Assembly (NCBI GenBank): GCA_035490315.1
Contig: DATHET010000327.1
Location: 1 to 24,724 of the forward strand
DNA length: 24,724 nt
Source: JADJQU01 sp035490315
GTDB lineage: Bacteria; Planctomycetota; UBA1135; GCA-002686595
Direction: 5' to 3'
Part shown: in pieces, positions 1-7,946 of the stretch
How positions within the stretch are numbered: position 1 is the stretch's first letter
Layout: each line of letters starts with the position of its first letter
Program-made: the position numbers and the translations under genes
Notes under the pieces: generated by a model
Database searches by the model: none
What the model was told of the DNA's origin: nothing
The model's input: only the letters and a program-made list of their open reading frames with translations

Positions 1-212
1 TTGCCGTCGATCGTGAAGGGACGGTACTCGCCGGGCGTGACGAGCAGCGATTCGCCTTCGAGGGCGGCGTCCACCGCGGACTGCAGGCTCGTGAACGGGC
101 CGATCAGCGGCCGCTCGGCGATGTGCACGTCGCCCGCCAGAGCGCTGCTCGCGCACAGGCTCAGCGCCAGCGCGACTCCGACCCAGCGTGCGTGTGTCCT
201 CGTGTGTTCCAC
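1..212 (-). CDS. Secreted beta-helix protein, N-terminal fragment (cut by window edge)
   Basis: Only the first 70 codons are inside the window. From a GTG at 212 the minus strand encodes a basic start, a hydrophobic stretch (VGVALALSLCASSALAG) that reads as a secretion signal, and then HIAERPLIGPFTSLQSAVDAALEGE, which closely matches the mature N-terminus of the protein encoded next to it (AERPQVGPFTTLQTAVDAALEGES). It is therefore a tandem paralogue of that gene. The GTG lies 20 bases after the neighbour's stop, so the two are probably co-transcribed. I chose this start because it puts the signal peptide at the extreme N-terminus; the ribosome binding site is weak (GAGG three bases upstream). 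By analogy with the neighbour it is an exported right-handed beta-helix protein, but its remaining domains cannot be seen. Confidence 0.75.
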   Translation of the reverse strand, partial: MEHTRTHARWVGVALALSLCASSALAGDVHIAERPLIGPFTSLQSAVDAALEGESLLVTPGEYRPFTIDG

Positions 213-232
213 AGCCTCGTGATCGATCAGGC

Positions 233-3106
233 TCAGCCCTGGCGCTCGACGGGGCCCATGTCGACGATCGGAGCCGTGCCGAATCCCGTGTCGGGCACGG
301 CGATCACGTCGACTCGCCGCGGCGCGTGGCGCAGGTCGAGCGGCACGGCTTCCGCCGTGTTGCCGTCGACGTCGACGTCGAGCAGGTCGGGGCTCAGCGC
401 CGGATTGGATCCGGCGTCGACACAGGGCGAATTCGCCGCGAGCGCGTAGTTGTTGTCGCCGTAGGTCAAAGCGTTGTTGTCCAGTCCATCGGGATCGACG
501 AACATCGGATCGAGGTCCAGGTTGCCGGCGCCCCAGCTCAGTGTGCCGAGGGGCAGAGCGATGGCACCCCATCCGCCCTGGACATCGCTGTAGGAAACGC
601 TGAGCTGTGAGGGCGGGTAAGCGTATCCAACACACAGCTGGGATCCTTGGGGGGCCGAATTGCCCCACGCGATCGAATCGCGGATCGCGACCGCCGCGCC
701 CGATTCGAGACAGATTGCGCCGCCACGCGCAACCGCGGAGTTCGAGATGAAGCTGGAGCTGGTGATGTTCGCGGGGGCTGCGCAATACAGCGCCCCGCCG
801 AGATTGCCCGAGGAATTCCCCGCGAACTGGCAATTGTCGATGACCTTGGGGGCTGTGCCTGGACTCGCCCAGAGCGCACCGGCTCCACCCCAGTTGGACT
901 GGTTCTCGAAGAACTGACAGTGGGTGAAGACCGACGGGTAGGACGAGAGCGAATTCTGATCCGCGCTGAACGCACCTCCGAAGAATCCGTAGTTGTTCGC
1001 AAAGACACAGTCGCGAACGTAGAGCTCGCAGTGGGAAACGCTCAACGCGCCGCCGGAGCCGGCGAAAGGATCCGGCGCGGAGTTGCCCTGAAACTGACAG
1101 CCCTCGACGCGCAGGTAGCCATTCGTGTTCCGGATGGCTCCGCCGCCCTTTCCCGTGCAGAGAGAGAACACGCAATTGCGCAGCGTGAGGTGTGCTCCGG
1201 TGCCGAGAATGGCGCCGCCGGCGCTCGAGGAAAAACCATTCACGAACGAGATGCCCTCGATCGTGACCCACTCGCCCAGGTTCATCGACAAGGCGCGCGA
1301 GACACCCTGGCAATCGATGGTGCAGTTGCTCGGACCATGGGCGCTGCGCAGCGTCACGTAGCGTCCATTCAAGGCGATCGCGCGGTTGCCAGGCCCCTGG
1401 TACAAGCCGTCCTCCATCACGATCGTGTCGCCGTAGAAAGCCGCCGTCACCGCGGACTGCAGATCCCGGAATGGAGCCGCCTGGCTTCCATTTCCCCCGG
1501 GTGACGCGGAATCATCGACGTACCACGAAAGGAACTGCGATTCGCACTCGTCCGGGACGCCGTTGGCATTGAGGTCCGGACTCAGGTGCGACGCGATGTC
1601 GCAGGAATCCGGGAGCCCGTTCCCGTTGCAGTCCGGCGTTCCGGCCGCAAGGTCGCAGGCGTCGGGCACACCGTTGCCGTTGCAATCGGGCAGCAGACCC
1701 GCGGCGATGTCGCAGGTGTCGGGCGCGCCGTTTCCATTGCAATCGGGATCGCAGGAATCCGGCGTCAGATTCGTGTCGCAATCCGGCGCCCCGCCGAAGA
1801 GCACGTCGAGCATGTCCTGCCGCGCGTTGCCGTTGCAATCCGGCGCGCCGGCGGCGTTGATCGACAAGAGGTGCGCGGGCCCCGTGAGCGTCGCCTGACC
1901 CGCGGAGTCGACGCACATCGCCTGGAGCCACTGGACGCGCGCTCCGATCGCGGTGCCCAGGATCTCGAAGTTGCGCGAGACGATCAGGGTGCCGTTCGCG
2001 CCGATCGTCCCCGCGGAAATCCCGCTGGAGAGCATCGGCGTCGGCACCATCCACACGCCGTGCAGCGTCTTCTTGAACACATACGACGGCCGCCGTCCCA
2101 AGAGCAGATAGACCCGATCGCCCGTCTGGCCGCTGATCGTGATCGGGACCTGGACGTCGTCGGCGCTGATGCGCGTCATGAAAATTCTGCGCCCGAGCCC
2201 GGGGAGCTGGTCGATGACCGCGCCATTGAGCGGGTGGATCGCCTGGCCCGGGGGCCCGGAGGGTCCGCCGCAGGACCATCCGCCGGGGAAGCCGGCCGTG
2301 GCAGCATTTGCCAGCAGGTGCGCCTGGCCAGCATCGATCCGGAGTCCATCGCCGCCCACGCCACTGGTATTGCAGACGACGTAGTCCCCGGCACCGCCGT
2401 TCCCGCCCCGGAAGGTGCATCCGGAGGCGAATAGTCCGTAGCTCAGCGCCTTGTACGCATGTCCACCATTGCCGCCGGGCGAAGACTCCTCGCTTCCATT
2501 CCCGCCCTGGACCGTGCAGTCGTACAGGGCGACAGACGAGTTCACCGAGTCGACACCGATCCCGCCGTCGACGCTCGGCTCACCAAAGTAATTCCCGCTC
2601 GCGGTCCCGCCCTTGATCGTGCAGGAGGAGAAGACGACGTTCAGCGAAGACTCGATGCGCGCGCCCGTGCCTGCATAACCCACGTACACGAACAACGGAA
2701 ATGATGTCCCCTCGAAGCTGCTGTCCTGCACGCGCAAATGGCCGGTCACGTTCTGGATCTCGAGCACCGGCGGCTGATTCTGCTGTGCGACGGCTGCTTT
2801 GACCTTGAGGCGCGACAGCACGACGGTCTGCGCGGTAGCCAGGTTCTTGACTCGAACCTGGCCCGTGATCAGCGCATCGCCGTTGCCGGTCACGAACAGG
2901 TTCACCGATTTGCCGTCGACGATGAACGACGCGTAGTTTCCGGGCGCCGCCAATAGCGATTCTCCTTCGAGCGCCGCGTCGACCGCTGTCTGCAGGGTCG
3001 TGAAGGGACCGACCTGAGGACGTTCGGCGATGACCACCTGCGCCCAGGCCTGGCTCGCGCAGAGCGTGGATGCGATTGCGATCGCGACGGAACGAAGCAG
3101 ATTCAT
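233..3106 (-). CDS. Secreted double beta-helix protein with DCNGNG calcium-type repeats
   Basis: The 957-residue product starts with a signal peptide (residues 1-22, ending ASQAWA before Q23). Residues ~23-290 are Gly/Asn/Ser-rich and look like a parallel beta-helix. A separate domain follows (~295-415), then six acidic repeats (~420-522) of the form PDCNGNGxPDxCD, resembling thrombospondin type-3 or dockerin-like calcium loops. A second beta-helix (~525-870) contains recurring GGA(I/L) turns and N-C-x-F rungs. The end (LDLDPMFVDPDG, then SPCVDAGS) resembles the choice-of-anchor Q type of C-terminal region. Both helices open with a similar cap, PFxxLQxAVxAAxxG, suggesting internal duplication. 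The ATG at 3106 places the signal peptide first; a TTG 15 bases upstream is also possible. No Shine-Dalgarno is seen. A surface or secreted structural, adhesive or polysaccharide-related role is inferred; no catalytic site was recognised. Confidence 0.85.
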   Translation of the reverse strand: MNLLRSVAIAIASTLCASQAWAQVVIAERPQVGPFTTLQTAVDAALEGESLLAAPGNYASFIVDGKSVNLFVTGNGDALITGQVRVKNLATAQTVVLSRLKVKAAVAQQNQPPVLEIQNVTGHLRVQDSSFEGTSFPLFVYVGYAGTGARIESSLNVVFSSCTIKGGTASGNYFGEPSVDGGIGVDSVNSSVALYDCTVQGGNGSEESSPGGNGGHAYKALSYGLFASGCTFRGGNGGAGDYVVCNTSGVGGDGLRIDAGQAHLLANAATAGFPGGWSCGGPSGPPGQAIHPLNGAVIDQLPGLGRRIFMTRISADDVQVPITISGQTGDRVYLLLGRRPSYVFKKTLHGVWMVPTPMLSSGISAGTIGANGTLIVSRNFEILGTAIGARVQWLQAMCVDSAGQATLTGPAHLLSINAAGAPDCNGNARQDMLDVLFGGAPDCDTNLTPDSCDPDCNGNGAPDTCDIAAGLLPDCNGNGVPDACDLAAGTPDCNGNGLPDSCDIASHLSPDLNANGVPDECESQFLSWYVDDSASPGGNGSQAAPFRDLQSAVTAAFYGDTIVMEDGLYQGPGNRAIALNGRYVTLRSAHGPSNCTIDCQGVSRALSMNLGEWVTIEGISFVNGFSSSAGGAILGTGAHLTLRNCVFSLCTGKGGGAIRNTNGYLRVEGCQFQGNSAPDPFAGSGGALSVSHCELYVRDCVFANNYGFFGGAFSADQNSLSSYPSVFTHCQFFENQSNWGGAGALWASPGTAPKVIDNCQFAGNSSGNLGGALYCAAPANITSSSFISNSAVARGGAICLESGAAVAIRDSIAWGNSAPQGSQLCVGYAYPPSQLSVSYSDVQGGWGAIALPLGTLSWGAGNLDLDPMFVDPDGLDNNALTYGDNNYALAANSPCVDAGSNPALSPDLLDVDVDGNTAEAVPLDLRHAPRRVDVIAVPDTGFGTAPIVDMGPVERQG
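1541..1851 (-). repeat. Six tandem calcium-loop coding repeats inside the beta-helix gene
   Basis: Six imperfect copies encode PDCNGNARQDMLD, PDCDTNLTPDSCD, PDCNGNGAPDTCD, PDCNGNGVPDACD, PDCNGNGLPDSCD and PDLNANGVPDECE. Spacing varies from immediate adjacency to about 25 residues between copies. On the plus strand they show as recurring TTGCAATC-type words. Asp and Asn at alternating positions fit calcium coordination, and paired cysteines could form disulfides after export. Confidence 0.85.
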
Positions 3107-3442
3107 CGTGAGGCGGTCCAAGTGAGTTCGATGGGTCGATCAGGCCACTCCCGACCATCGTCGGCGGGTGGGGCGATCCAGCCACGGGGTGGGTCCGGGT
3201 CCTTGCCGGCTTGGGGGCACGGCTTCACCCCATCCTTGGCTTCGCTCGGTCGACTCGTCACCCGCATTCGTCCATTAACAGGAGACGCCTGCCCCCCTCC
3301 CAGGCCGGACGCCCGAGCTTCGAGCCCGAATCAGCGCCGCGAGCCTGGTGCAGAGGCCGGGCCCCGGCCCTCTCGAGGCACCCGTTGTCCCCGGATTCCG
3401 CCGGTTCCTGTCACACATCCCGACTTGGAGGATGATCCTGGA
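3107..3442. other. Divergent intergenic region, no gene recognised
   Basis: This 336-base gap separates the minus-strand beta-helix gene from the plus-strand sigma-factor fusion and must hold promoters for both. The plus reading frame is open across it, but its translation (Pro/Ser/Arg-rich) looks non-coding and carries no family motif. I found no convincing -35/-10 pair. The only clear signal is GGAGG at 3427-3431 ahead of the GTG at 3443. Confidence 0.5.
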
Positions 3443-6268
3443 GTGAGCGAAGCCCAGGAAACCCCGCGCGAGCTCGAGGGACTGCTCGCGGATTCGGATT
3501 GGCTGCGGCGGCTGGCGGGCGGCCTGGCGCGGGATCCCGACACTGCCGACGACCTGGCTCAGGAGACCTGGCTCGCGGCCCTGCGCAAGTCACCGCCCGA
3601 AGGTGAAGGCGGACTGCGCGCCTGGCTCGCGACGGTCTTGCGCAATTTCGCTCGCCGCGAGCGCCGCGACGCGGGCCTGCGCGCCCTGCACGAGCCGCGC
3701 GGAGCGCGCGACGAATCCATCCAGGGACCTGACGCCATCGCGGCGCGCGTCGAGCTGCAGCGCGAGCTCGCCGAAGCCCTGCTCGCGCTCGAGGAACCTT
3801 ACCGCTCGGTGATCGTGCTGCGCTACTTCGACGGCCTGTCCGCGAAGGAAGCCGCCGCGCGCCTGGGCATCAGCAACGAGAGCGCGCGCCAGCGCCTTTC
3901 GCGCGGCCTCGGCAAGCTGCGCCTGCGCCTCGATCGCGAGCACGGATCGCGCGGAGCGTGGCTCGCGGTGCTCGGGCCACTCGCGCCCGATCCTGCCGCG
4001 ATTCTCAAGCTGACTGCGTTGCCTGGAGGACTGCTCGCCGTGGGAACTCCCATGAAAGTGCTCGCGCTCGGAATCGCCGCAGCCCTGGCCGTGACGATCT
4101 GGCTCTGGCCCCCCATCGACTCGCCCGCGGACTCCGTCAGCAGCGCTGTTCCTGGCGCGCCGGATCGATCCGCGCTCGAGACGCCCGACAGCGGAGCTCC
4201 TGCATCCGGAAGCAACCTGGCGTCGCGAGAGGTGGTCGCCGCCGGGCTGCCTCGACCGGCGAAGGCGCAAGGGACGACTGCCGACGCCTCAGAAATCACC
4301 GGCGAGGTCTTCGATTCGCTCGAAGCGACCGTTGCCGATGCACAGGTGCGCGCTGTGGTCCGCGGCGACTCCGGCTTCCAGCTGCTCGACACGGGAGCCG
4401 CATCGCGCTCGCACGATGTCGCGAAGACCCGCACGGATGCCGAAGGTCGGTTCCGTCTCGCCGTCCCGCCCGACCGCCTGGTGCAAGTCGAGATCGATGC
4501 GGGGGATCGCGGGCTGTGCGCCCTGGGCGACCGCCACGGCGGCGAGCACGTGATCGCGCACGTTCTGCTGCCGGCTTCGGTCCATGGCCGCGTCAGCTCC
4601 AGCAAGGACGGCCAGCCGATCGCGTGCGCGAGCGTGCAGGCGTCGCTCAGTCGGCCGGATCGCGGCGAGGAGGACCGTGCCTTCGTGCGCCTGGAGCGCA
4701 ACGCGATCGCCGATGCCCAAGGCGCCTATTCGATCGCGGGCCTGCCGCCCGGCAGGTACGAGATCCGCAGCTCGCCTTCCGGTCCCGCCCTGGCCCACGG
4801 CCGCACCCTGGACCTCGAGGCGGGTGAAGCCGCGTCCTGCGACCTGAATCTCGGCGAGCCGGTGGTCATCCGCGGCACGGTCCGCGACGTGAACTCCAAG
4901 GCCGCGATCGAGGGCGCGGAAGTCAGCCTCAGCTGGACTTTCTCGGATCCCGTGCGCACCGACGCCGCGGGCCATTACGAGCTTCAGGGCCCGTCGGAAG
5001 TGGTTTCGGAAGTGAACGCCCGGGCCGCGGGCTACGGCCTGCTCGAAAGGCAGATCGCCGAGCCGGTCCCGAATCGACTGGACTCCTTCGACTTCGAGCT
5101 CGCGCCAGGGCGACGTTGCATGGGCAGCGTGCGATCCCAGTCTGGCCAGCCGCTCCAAGGCGCCTACGTCGCGGCCGTGGCGATCGAGTACGAGGAGTTC
5201 CAGACCATCGACTGGCGCTCGACCGAAAGCGAAGCGAACGGGTCCTTCGAAATCGGCGATCTGCGCCCAGACATGCTTCATTCGATCTTCGTGCGCAAGC
5301 CAGGCTTCGGCTTCGTGGTGTACGAATTCCCGCCGAGCGAGATCGAGCGCAGTGTGGTCGATCTGGGCGAGATCCGCCTGGCGCCGGAGCTCGAGATCGC
5401 AGGCTGCGTGCAGCTCGACCACGGCGCTCCGCTTTCCGGCATCAAGCTCGAGCTGCGCGGCACCAACGCCGATCGGGCACGCTGGAACTCCCTCGAGCGG
5501 ACCTTCCTCGACCTTTACGTCGCCGTGCGCGAGACCCGCACCGACCAAGCCGGGCGTTTCCACTTCGGCGAGCTGTCCGCGGGCCAGTACGTGATCGACG
5601 TCGTCCCGGCGGGCTTCGATCAGCCGATCCGCCAGAAAGTCTCGCTCGAGGAAGGACACGCGGCGCTCGACGTGCGCGTGGTCGTGCCCGCCGGCTTGAC
5701 GATCTCCGGCGTCATCCAGGACTCCGAAGGCAAGGGCGTGCCCCACACCTACGTGAGCATCCAGGCCGAGGACGGAAGCGAAGTCGGCATGGACGTGCGG
5801 ACCGATCCGAACGGACACTTCGAGGCCCACGGAGTTCCGCCCGGAGCCTACACGCTGTGCATCTGGCCCGGCGCGGCGGTCCGCGAGCACCAGGCCGATC
5901 GGTATCTGATGCCGCGCACGGTGCAGCACATCCAGGCCGGTCGCGAGGACCTGTCGATCGTCCTGGAGCAGGGTGCCTGGTTGCGCGGCCAGGTTCTCGA
6001 AGCCGACGGCAGTGAAGCCCAGGCGATCTTCGTGGAAGTGCGCGACGGCGCGGGGGCTTCGGTCGCACAGGGGACCTTCCCTAGCGGCGCGCATTTCGAA
6101 CTCGGCGTGCCCCGCGGCAGCTCGCTGACCCTCACCGTCCGCAGGGGTCTTCCCGGTAGCCCGCCGGCGCACGATCTCGAGCCTGACCCCGACCCGGCCC
6201 ACGCGGCCGTGGTCGCGGGCGTAATGGGCGGCACACCGGCGATCGTGGTGCGCCTGCCGGCCCGCTGA
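3443..6268 (+). CDS. ECF sigma factor fused to a membrane anchor and carboxypeptidase-regulatory-like repeats
   Basis: The 941-residue product begins with an ECF sigma factor: region 2 at ~20-90 (DPDTADDLAQETWLAAL, then LRAWLATVLRNFARRERR) and region 4 at ~105-165 (LEEPYRSVIVLRYFDGLS, AAARLGISNESARQRLSRG), which bind core polymerase and promoter DNA. A single transmembrane segment lies at ~204-223 (MKVLALGIAAALAVTIWLW). A Pro/Ser/Ala linker and about seven carboxypeptidase-regulatory-like beta-sandwich repeats follow, starting near residues 283, 379, 474, 557, 650, 752 and 846; each opens G-x-V and most carry T-D-A-x-G-x-F. The C-terminal ~700 residues should be outside the cytoplasm and the sigma part inside, tethered to the membrane. 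GTG at 3443 was chosen because GGAGG lies 11 bases upstream and conserved sigma sequence starts soon after. Envelope sensing is inferred. No anti-sigma gene is adjacent. Confidence 0.85.
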   Translation: MSEAQETPRELEGLLADSDWLRRLAGGLARDPDTADDLAQETWLAALRKSPPEGEGGLRAWLATVLRNFARRERRDAGLRALHEPRGARDESIQGPDAIAARVELQRELAEALLALEEPYRSVIVLRYFDGLSAKEAAARLGISNESARQRLSRGLGKLRLRLDREHGSRGAWLAVLGPLAPDPAAILKLTALPGGLLAVGTPMKVLALGIAAALAVTIWLWPPIDSPADSVSSAVPGAPDRSALETPDSGAPASGSNLASREVVAAGLPRPAKAQGTTADASEITGEVFDSLEATVADAQVRAVVRGDSGFQLLDTGAASRSHDVAKTRTDAEGRFRLAVPPDRLVQVEIDAGDRGLCALGDRHGGEHVIAHVLLPASVHGRVSSSKDGQPIACASVQASLSRPDRGEEDRAFVRLERNAIADAQGAYSIAGLPPGRYEIRSSPSGPALAHGRTLDLEAGEAASCDLNLGEPVVIRGTVRDVNSKAAIEGAEVSLSWTFSDPVRTDAAGHYELQGPSEVVSEVNARAAGYGLLERQIAEPVPNRLDSFDFELAPGRRCMGSVRSQSGQPLQGAYVAAVAIEYEEFQTIDWRSTESEANGSFEIGDLRPDMLHSIFVRKPGFGFVVYEFPPSEIERSVVDLGEIRLAPELEIAGCVQLDHGAPLSGIKLELRGTNADRARWNSLERTFLDLYVAVRETRTDQAGRFHFGELSAGQYVIDVVPAGFDQPIRQKVSLEEGHAALDVRVVVPAGLTISGVIQDSEGKGVPHTYVSIQAEDGSEVGMDVRTDPNGHFEAHGVPPGAYTLCIWPGAAVREHQADRYLMPRTVQHIQAGREDLSIVLEQGAWLRGQVLEADGSEAQAIFVEVRDGAGASVAQGTFPSGAHFELGVPRGSSLTLTVRRGLPGSPPAHDLEPDPDPAHAAVVAGVMGGTPAIVVRLPAR

Positions 6269-6460
6269 AGCCGCCCTGACCAGCCACGACAAGCGGTCCC
6301 TCGCTCGAGCCCCCTGACGTCACCGGGTCTTGGATCGACGATTCCGGGCGATCGTCTGCGGGACCCGAAAACCCCAGGGCTCGCAGCGGAATACACCCGC
6401 AGCCCGCGGCCGATCCCACCCATGTAGTTTGATGCTTCGGGCGGCTGCCCGGCGAAAAAC

Positions 6461-6472
6461 TGAACGAGTTCA
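6461..6472. promoter_or_regulatory. Upstream operator-like palindrome, probable TetR site O1
   Basis: TGAACGAGTTCA is an inverted repeat (TGAAC, 2-base gap, GTTCA) flanked by A-rich DNA. It has the same core and spacing as the larger palindrome at 6512-6533, 56 bases away centre to centre, and ends 9 bases before the -35. Recurrence of the same core next to a TetR gene suggests a second binding site for that regulator. Confidence 0.6.
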
Positions 6473-6481
6473 AAAATGCGC

Positions 6482-6510
6482 TTGACCACTGCCGGGATCC
6501 TGCCGATACT
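6482..6510 (+). promoter_or_regulatory. Sigma70-type promoter of the membrane protein/TetR pair
   Basis: TTGACC (6482-6487) and GATACT (6505-6510) are separated by exactly 17 bases. The start site is expected near 6517, inside the palindrome at 6512-6533, and about 35 bases before the first ATG at 6552. Confidence 0.65.
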
Positions 6511-6511
6511 T

Positions 6512-6533
6512 GGAATTGAACACGTTCAATTCC
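6512..6533. promoter_or_regulatory. Operator palindrome over the transcription start, probable TetR site O2
   Basis: Two perfect 10-base arms, GGAATTGAAC and GTTCAATTCC, are separated only by AC, giving a 22-base dyad. It begins one base after the -10 and covers the expected +1, the classic position for a repressor that blocks polymerase. The size and symmetry fit a TetR-family dimer site, and a TetR gene is the second gene of the transcript, so autorepression is likely. This is inferred from position and symmetry. Confidence 0.7.
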
Positions 6534-6551
6534 TTCCACCGAGGCACTGCC

Positions 6552-6980
6552 ATGCGCGAACCCATCGTCGTCACCTATCTGATCTACCTGGCTCTCTCGA
6601 TCGCCTTGACCGTCTGGGTAGCGCGCACCCTGCACCGCAACGGAAAAGTCTTCCTGGTCGACGTCTTCGGCGGCAACGAGGACCTGGCCAGCTCGGTCAA
6701 CCACCTGCTGGTCGTCGGCTTCTACCTGGTTAACCTGGGCTTCATCAGCTTGACCCTGCGCACCAGCCTCCAGGTGCTGGGCGCGCGCGACAGCATCGAG
6801 CTCCTGTCCTCGAAGGTCGGCATGGTGCTGGTCGTGCTCGGCTGCATGCACCTGTTCAACGTCTACGTCTTCAATTCCTTCCGCCGCCGCTCGATGGAGC
6901 TCGCGCGCCATGGCACCCGGCCGCCGCCCCTGCCGCCGTCTTCGCCGGGCTGGCGCGATCCCTCGCTGTCGCGGAGTTGA
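6552..6980 (+). CDS. Small integral membrane protein, function unknown
   Basis: The 142-residue protein has three hydrophobic segments: ~5-26 (VVTYLIYLALSIALTVWVA), ~50-72 (NHLLVVGFYLVNLGFISLTL) and ~88-112 (VGMVLVVLGCMHLFNVYVF). A basic Pro-rich cytoplasmic-type tail follows. The NHLLVVGFYLVNLG and VVLGxMHxFN patterns recall small uncharacterised membrane proteins I have seen in other phyla, but I know of no assigned role. ATG at 6552 was chosen because GAGG lies 7 bases upstream and the hydrophobic core begins at once. It is the first gene behind the palindrome-controlled promoter and is followed 40 bases later by a TetR gene, so it is probably what that regulator controls. A role in efflux, stress response or lipid handling would be guesswork. 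Confidence 0.75.
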   Translation: MREPIVVTYLIYLALSIALTVWVARTLHRNGKVFLVDVFGGNEDLASSVNHLLVVGFYLVNLGFISLTLRTSLQVLGARDSIELLSSKVGMVLVVLGCMHLFNVYVFNSFRRRSMELARHGTRPPPLPPSSPGWRDPSLSRS

Positions 6981-7020
6981 GTCGCTTGCAGTTGGAGCCG
7001 ATTCACGCTTGGCTGGGTCC

Positions 7021-7749
7021 ATGAAGCAGCCTGCCGTGCCCGACGAGCCTGGTCTCAAGAAGAGCGAGCGCACGCGCGCGGCGATCCTCGACGCGGCGCT
7101 GCGCCTGTTCCAGGAAAGCGGATACGAGGGCGCCACCATGCGCGCGATCGCCGCGGAAGCCGGGGTCTCGCTCGGCAATGCGTACTACTACTTCGAGTCG
7201 AAGGAGCACCTGATCCAGGGCTTCTACGCGCGGATGCACGAGGAGCACCTGCGCGTCTGCGAGCCGATCCTCGCGCGCGAGCGCCGGCTCGACGCCCGCC
7301 TGCGCGGCGTGCTGCTGGCCAAGATCGACACGTCCGAGCCCTTCCACCGTTTTTCAGGCGTGCTGTTCAAGACCGCCGCCGATCCCAAGAGCCCGCTCAA
7401 TCCCTTCAGCGCCGCGTCGAAGCCCGTGCGCCGCGAAGCGACGGAGCTGATGCAGCGCGTGATCTCGGGCAGCAAGCAGAAGCCGCCCGCGGACCTCGCC
7501 GAAAAGTTGCCGGAGCTCCTGTGGCTGTATGAAATGGCCGTGATCCTGTTCTGGATCCACGACGAATCGAAGGGACGCGCGCGCACGCGCAAGCTGATCG
7601 ACTCCACGGTCGACGTGATCACGAAGCTCGTCTCGATCGGCAGCTTCCCCTTGCTCAAGCCGCTGCGCGGATCGGCGCTGGCCCTGCTCGACGACCTGCG
7701 CGCGGACGCCTTGCCCGCGCCGACCTCGAAGCGCAAGTCCGCGAAGTGA
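7021..7749 (+). CDS. TetR/AcrR-family transcriptional regulator
   Basis: The 242-residue protein has the standard TetR N-terminal DNA-binding domain at ~14-62: TRAAILDAALRLFQESGYEG, then the helix-turn-helix ATMRAIAAEAGVSLGNAYYY and FESKEHLIQGFY. The rest is a helical ligand and dimerisation domain without recognisable ligand specificity, ending in a basic Lys/Arg-rich tail. ATG at 7021 is the start that matches normal TetR architecture; the frame is open further upstream but overlaps the preceding gene's end, and the Shine-Dalgarno here is poor. It lies 40 bases after the small membrane protein gene and probably shares its promoter. The two TGAACnnGTTCA palindromes in front of the pair are its likely operators. 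Confidence 0.88.
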   Translation: MKQPAVPDEPGLKKSERTRAAILDAALRLFQESGYEGATMRAIAAEAGVSLGNAYYYFESKEHLIQGFYARMHEEHLRVCEPILARERRLDARLRGVLLAKIDTSEPFHRFSGVLFKTAADPKSPLNPFSAASKPVRREATELMQRVISGSKQKPPADLAEKLPELLWLYEMAVILFWIHDESKGRARTRKLIDSTVDVITKLVSIGSFPLLKPLRGSALALLDDLRADALPAPTSKRKSAK

Positions 7750-7946
7750 CGAGGCTCGTCGCGGAATTCCTGCTCTCGCTGTCGGCTCTACTTCGAAGGC
7801 CTGGTCCTGTCCCAGGCGGACGCCAAGGCCCTGGCCGGCGTTCCCGACAAGCTCACCCTGCGCGACAATCGCGCCGAGCTCTGCCGCAGCGCTGAAGCTC
7901 CTTCGCCACTCAGCGCTCGGGCGGTTTTCCTGGGGCCGCGACCTGA
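7750..7946. other. Convergent intergenic region with a coding-like stretch
   Basis: No complete gene lies here. Codons from 7786 to about 7890 on the plus strand, in the same frame as the TetR gene and after its stop, are strongly G/C-ending and translate as LYFEGLVLSQADAKALAG followed by VPDKLTLRDNRAELC. There is no start codon or conserved partner, so this may be a gene remnant or chance. No intrinsic terminator was found for either convergent gene. Confidence 0.35.

Noticed and set aside
1541..1851. CRISPR-like array suggested by recurring TTGCAATC words
   Set aside because: The periodicity is that of protein-coding DCNGNG repeats in frame, with imperfect copies and irregular spacing.
3122..3442. 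Upstream extension of the sigma-factor fusion by 107 codons
   Set aside because: The extension is Pro/Ser/Arg-rich and unlike any sigma N-terminus. GGAGG before the GTG at 3443 marks a better start.
4289..6292. A 667-codon open frame on the minus strand opposite the sigma-factor fusion
   Set aside because: The plus-strand gene has clear sigma and repeat domains; the minus translation is Arg/His/Ala-rich with no motif.
6310..6370. Hairpin GGGTC..GGACCC with inner GACGAT/ATCGTC as a terminator after the sigma fusion
   Set aside because: The stems are short with large loops and no T run follows, so it does not qualify as an intrinsic terminator.
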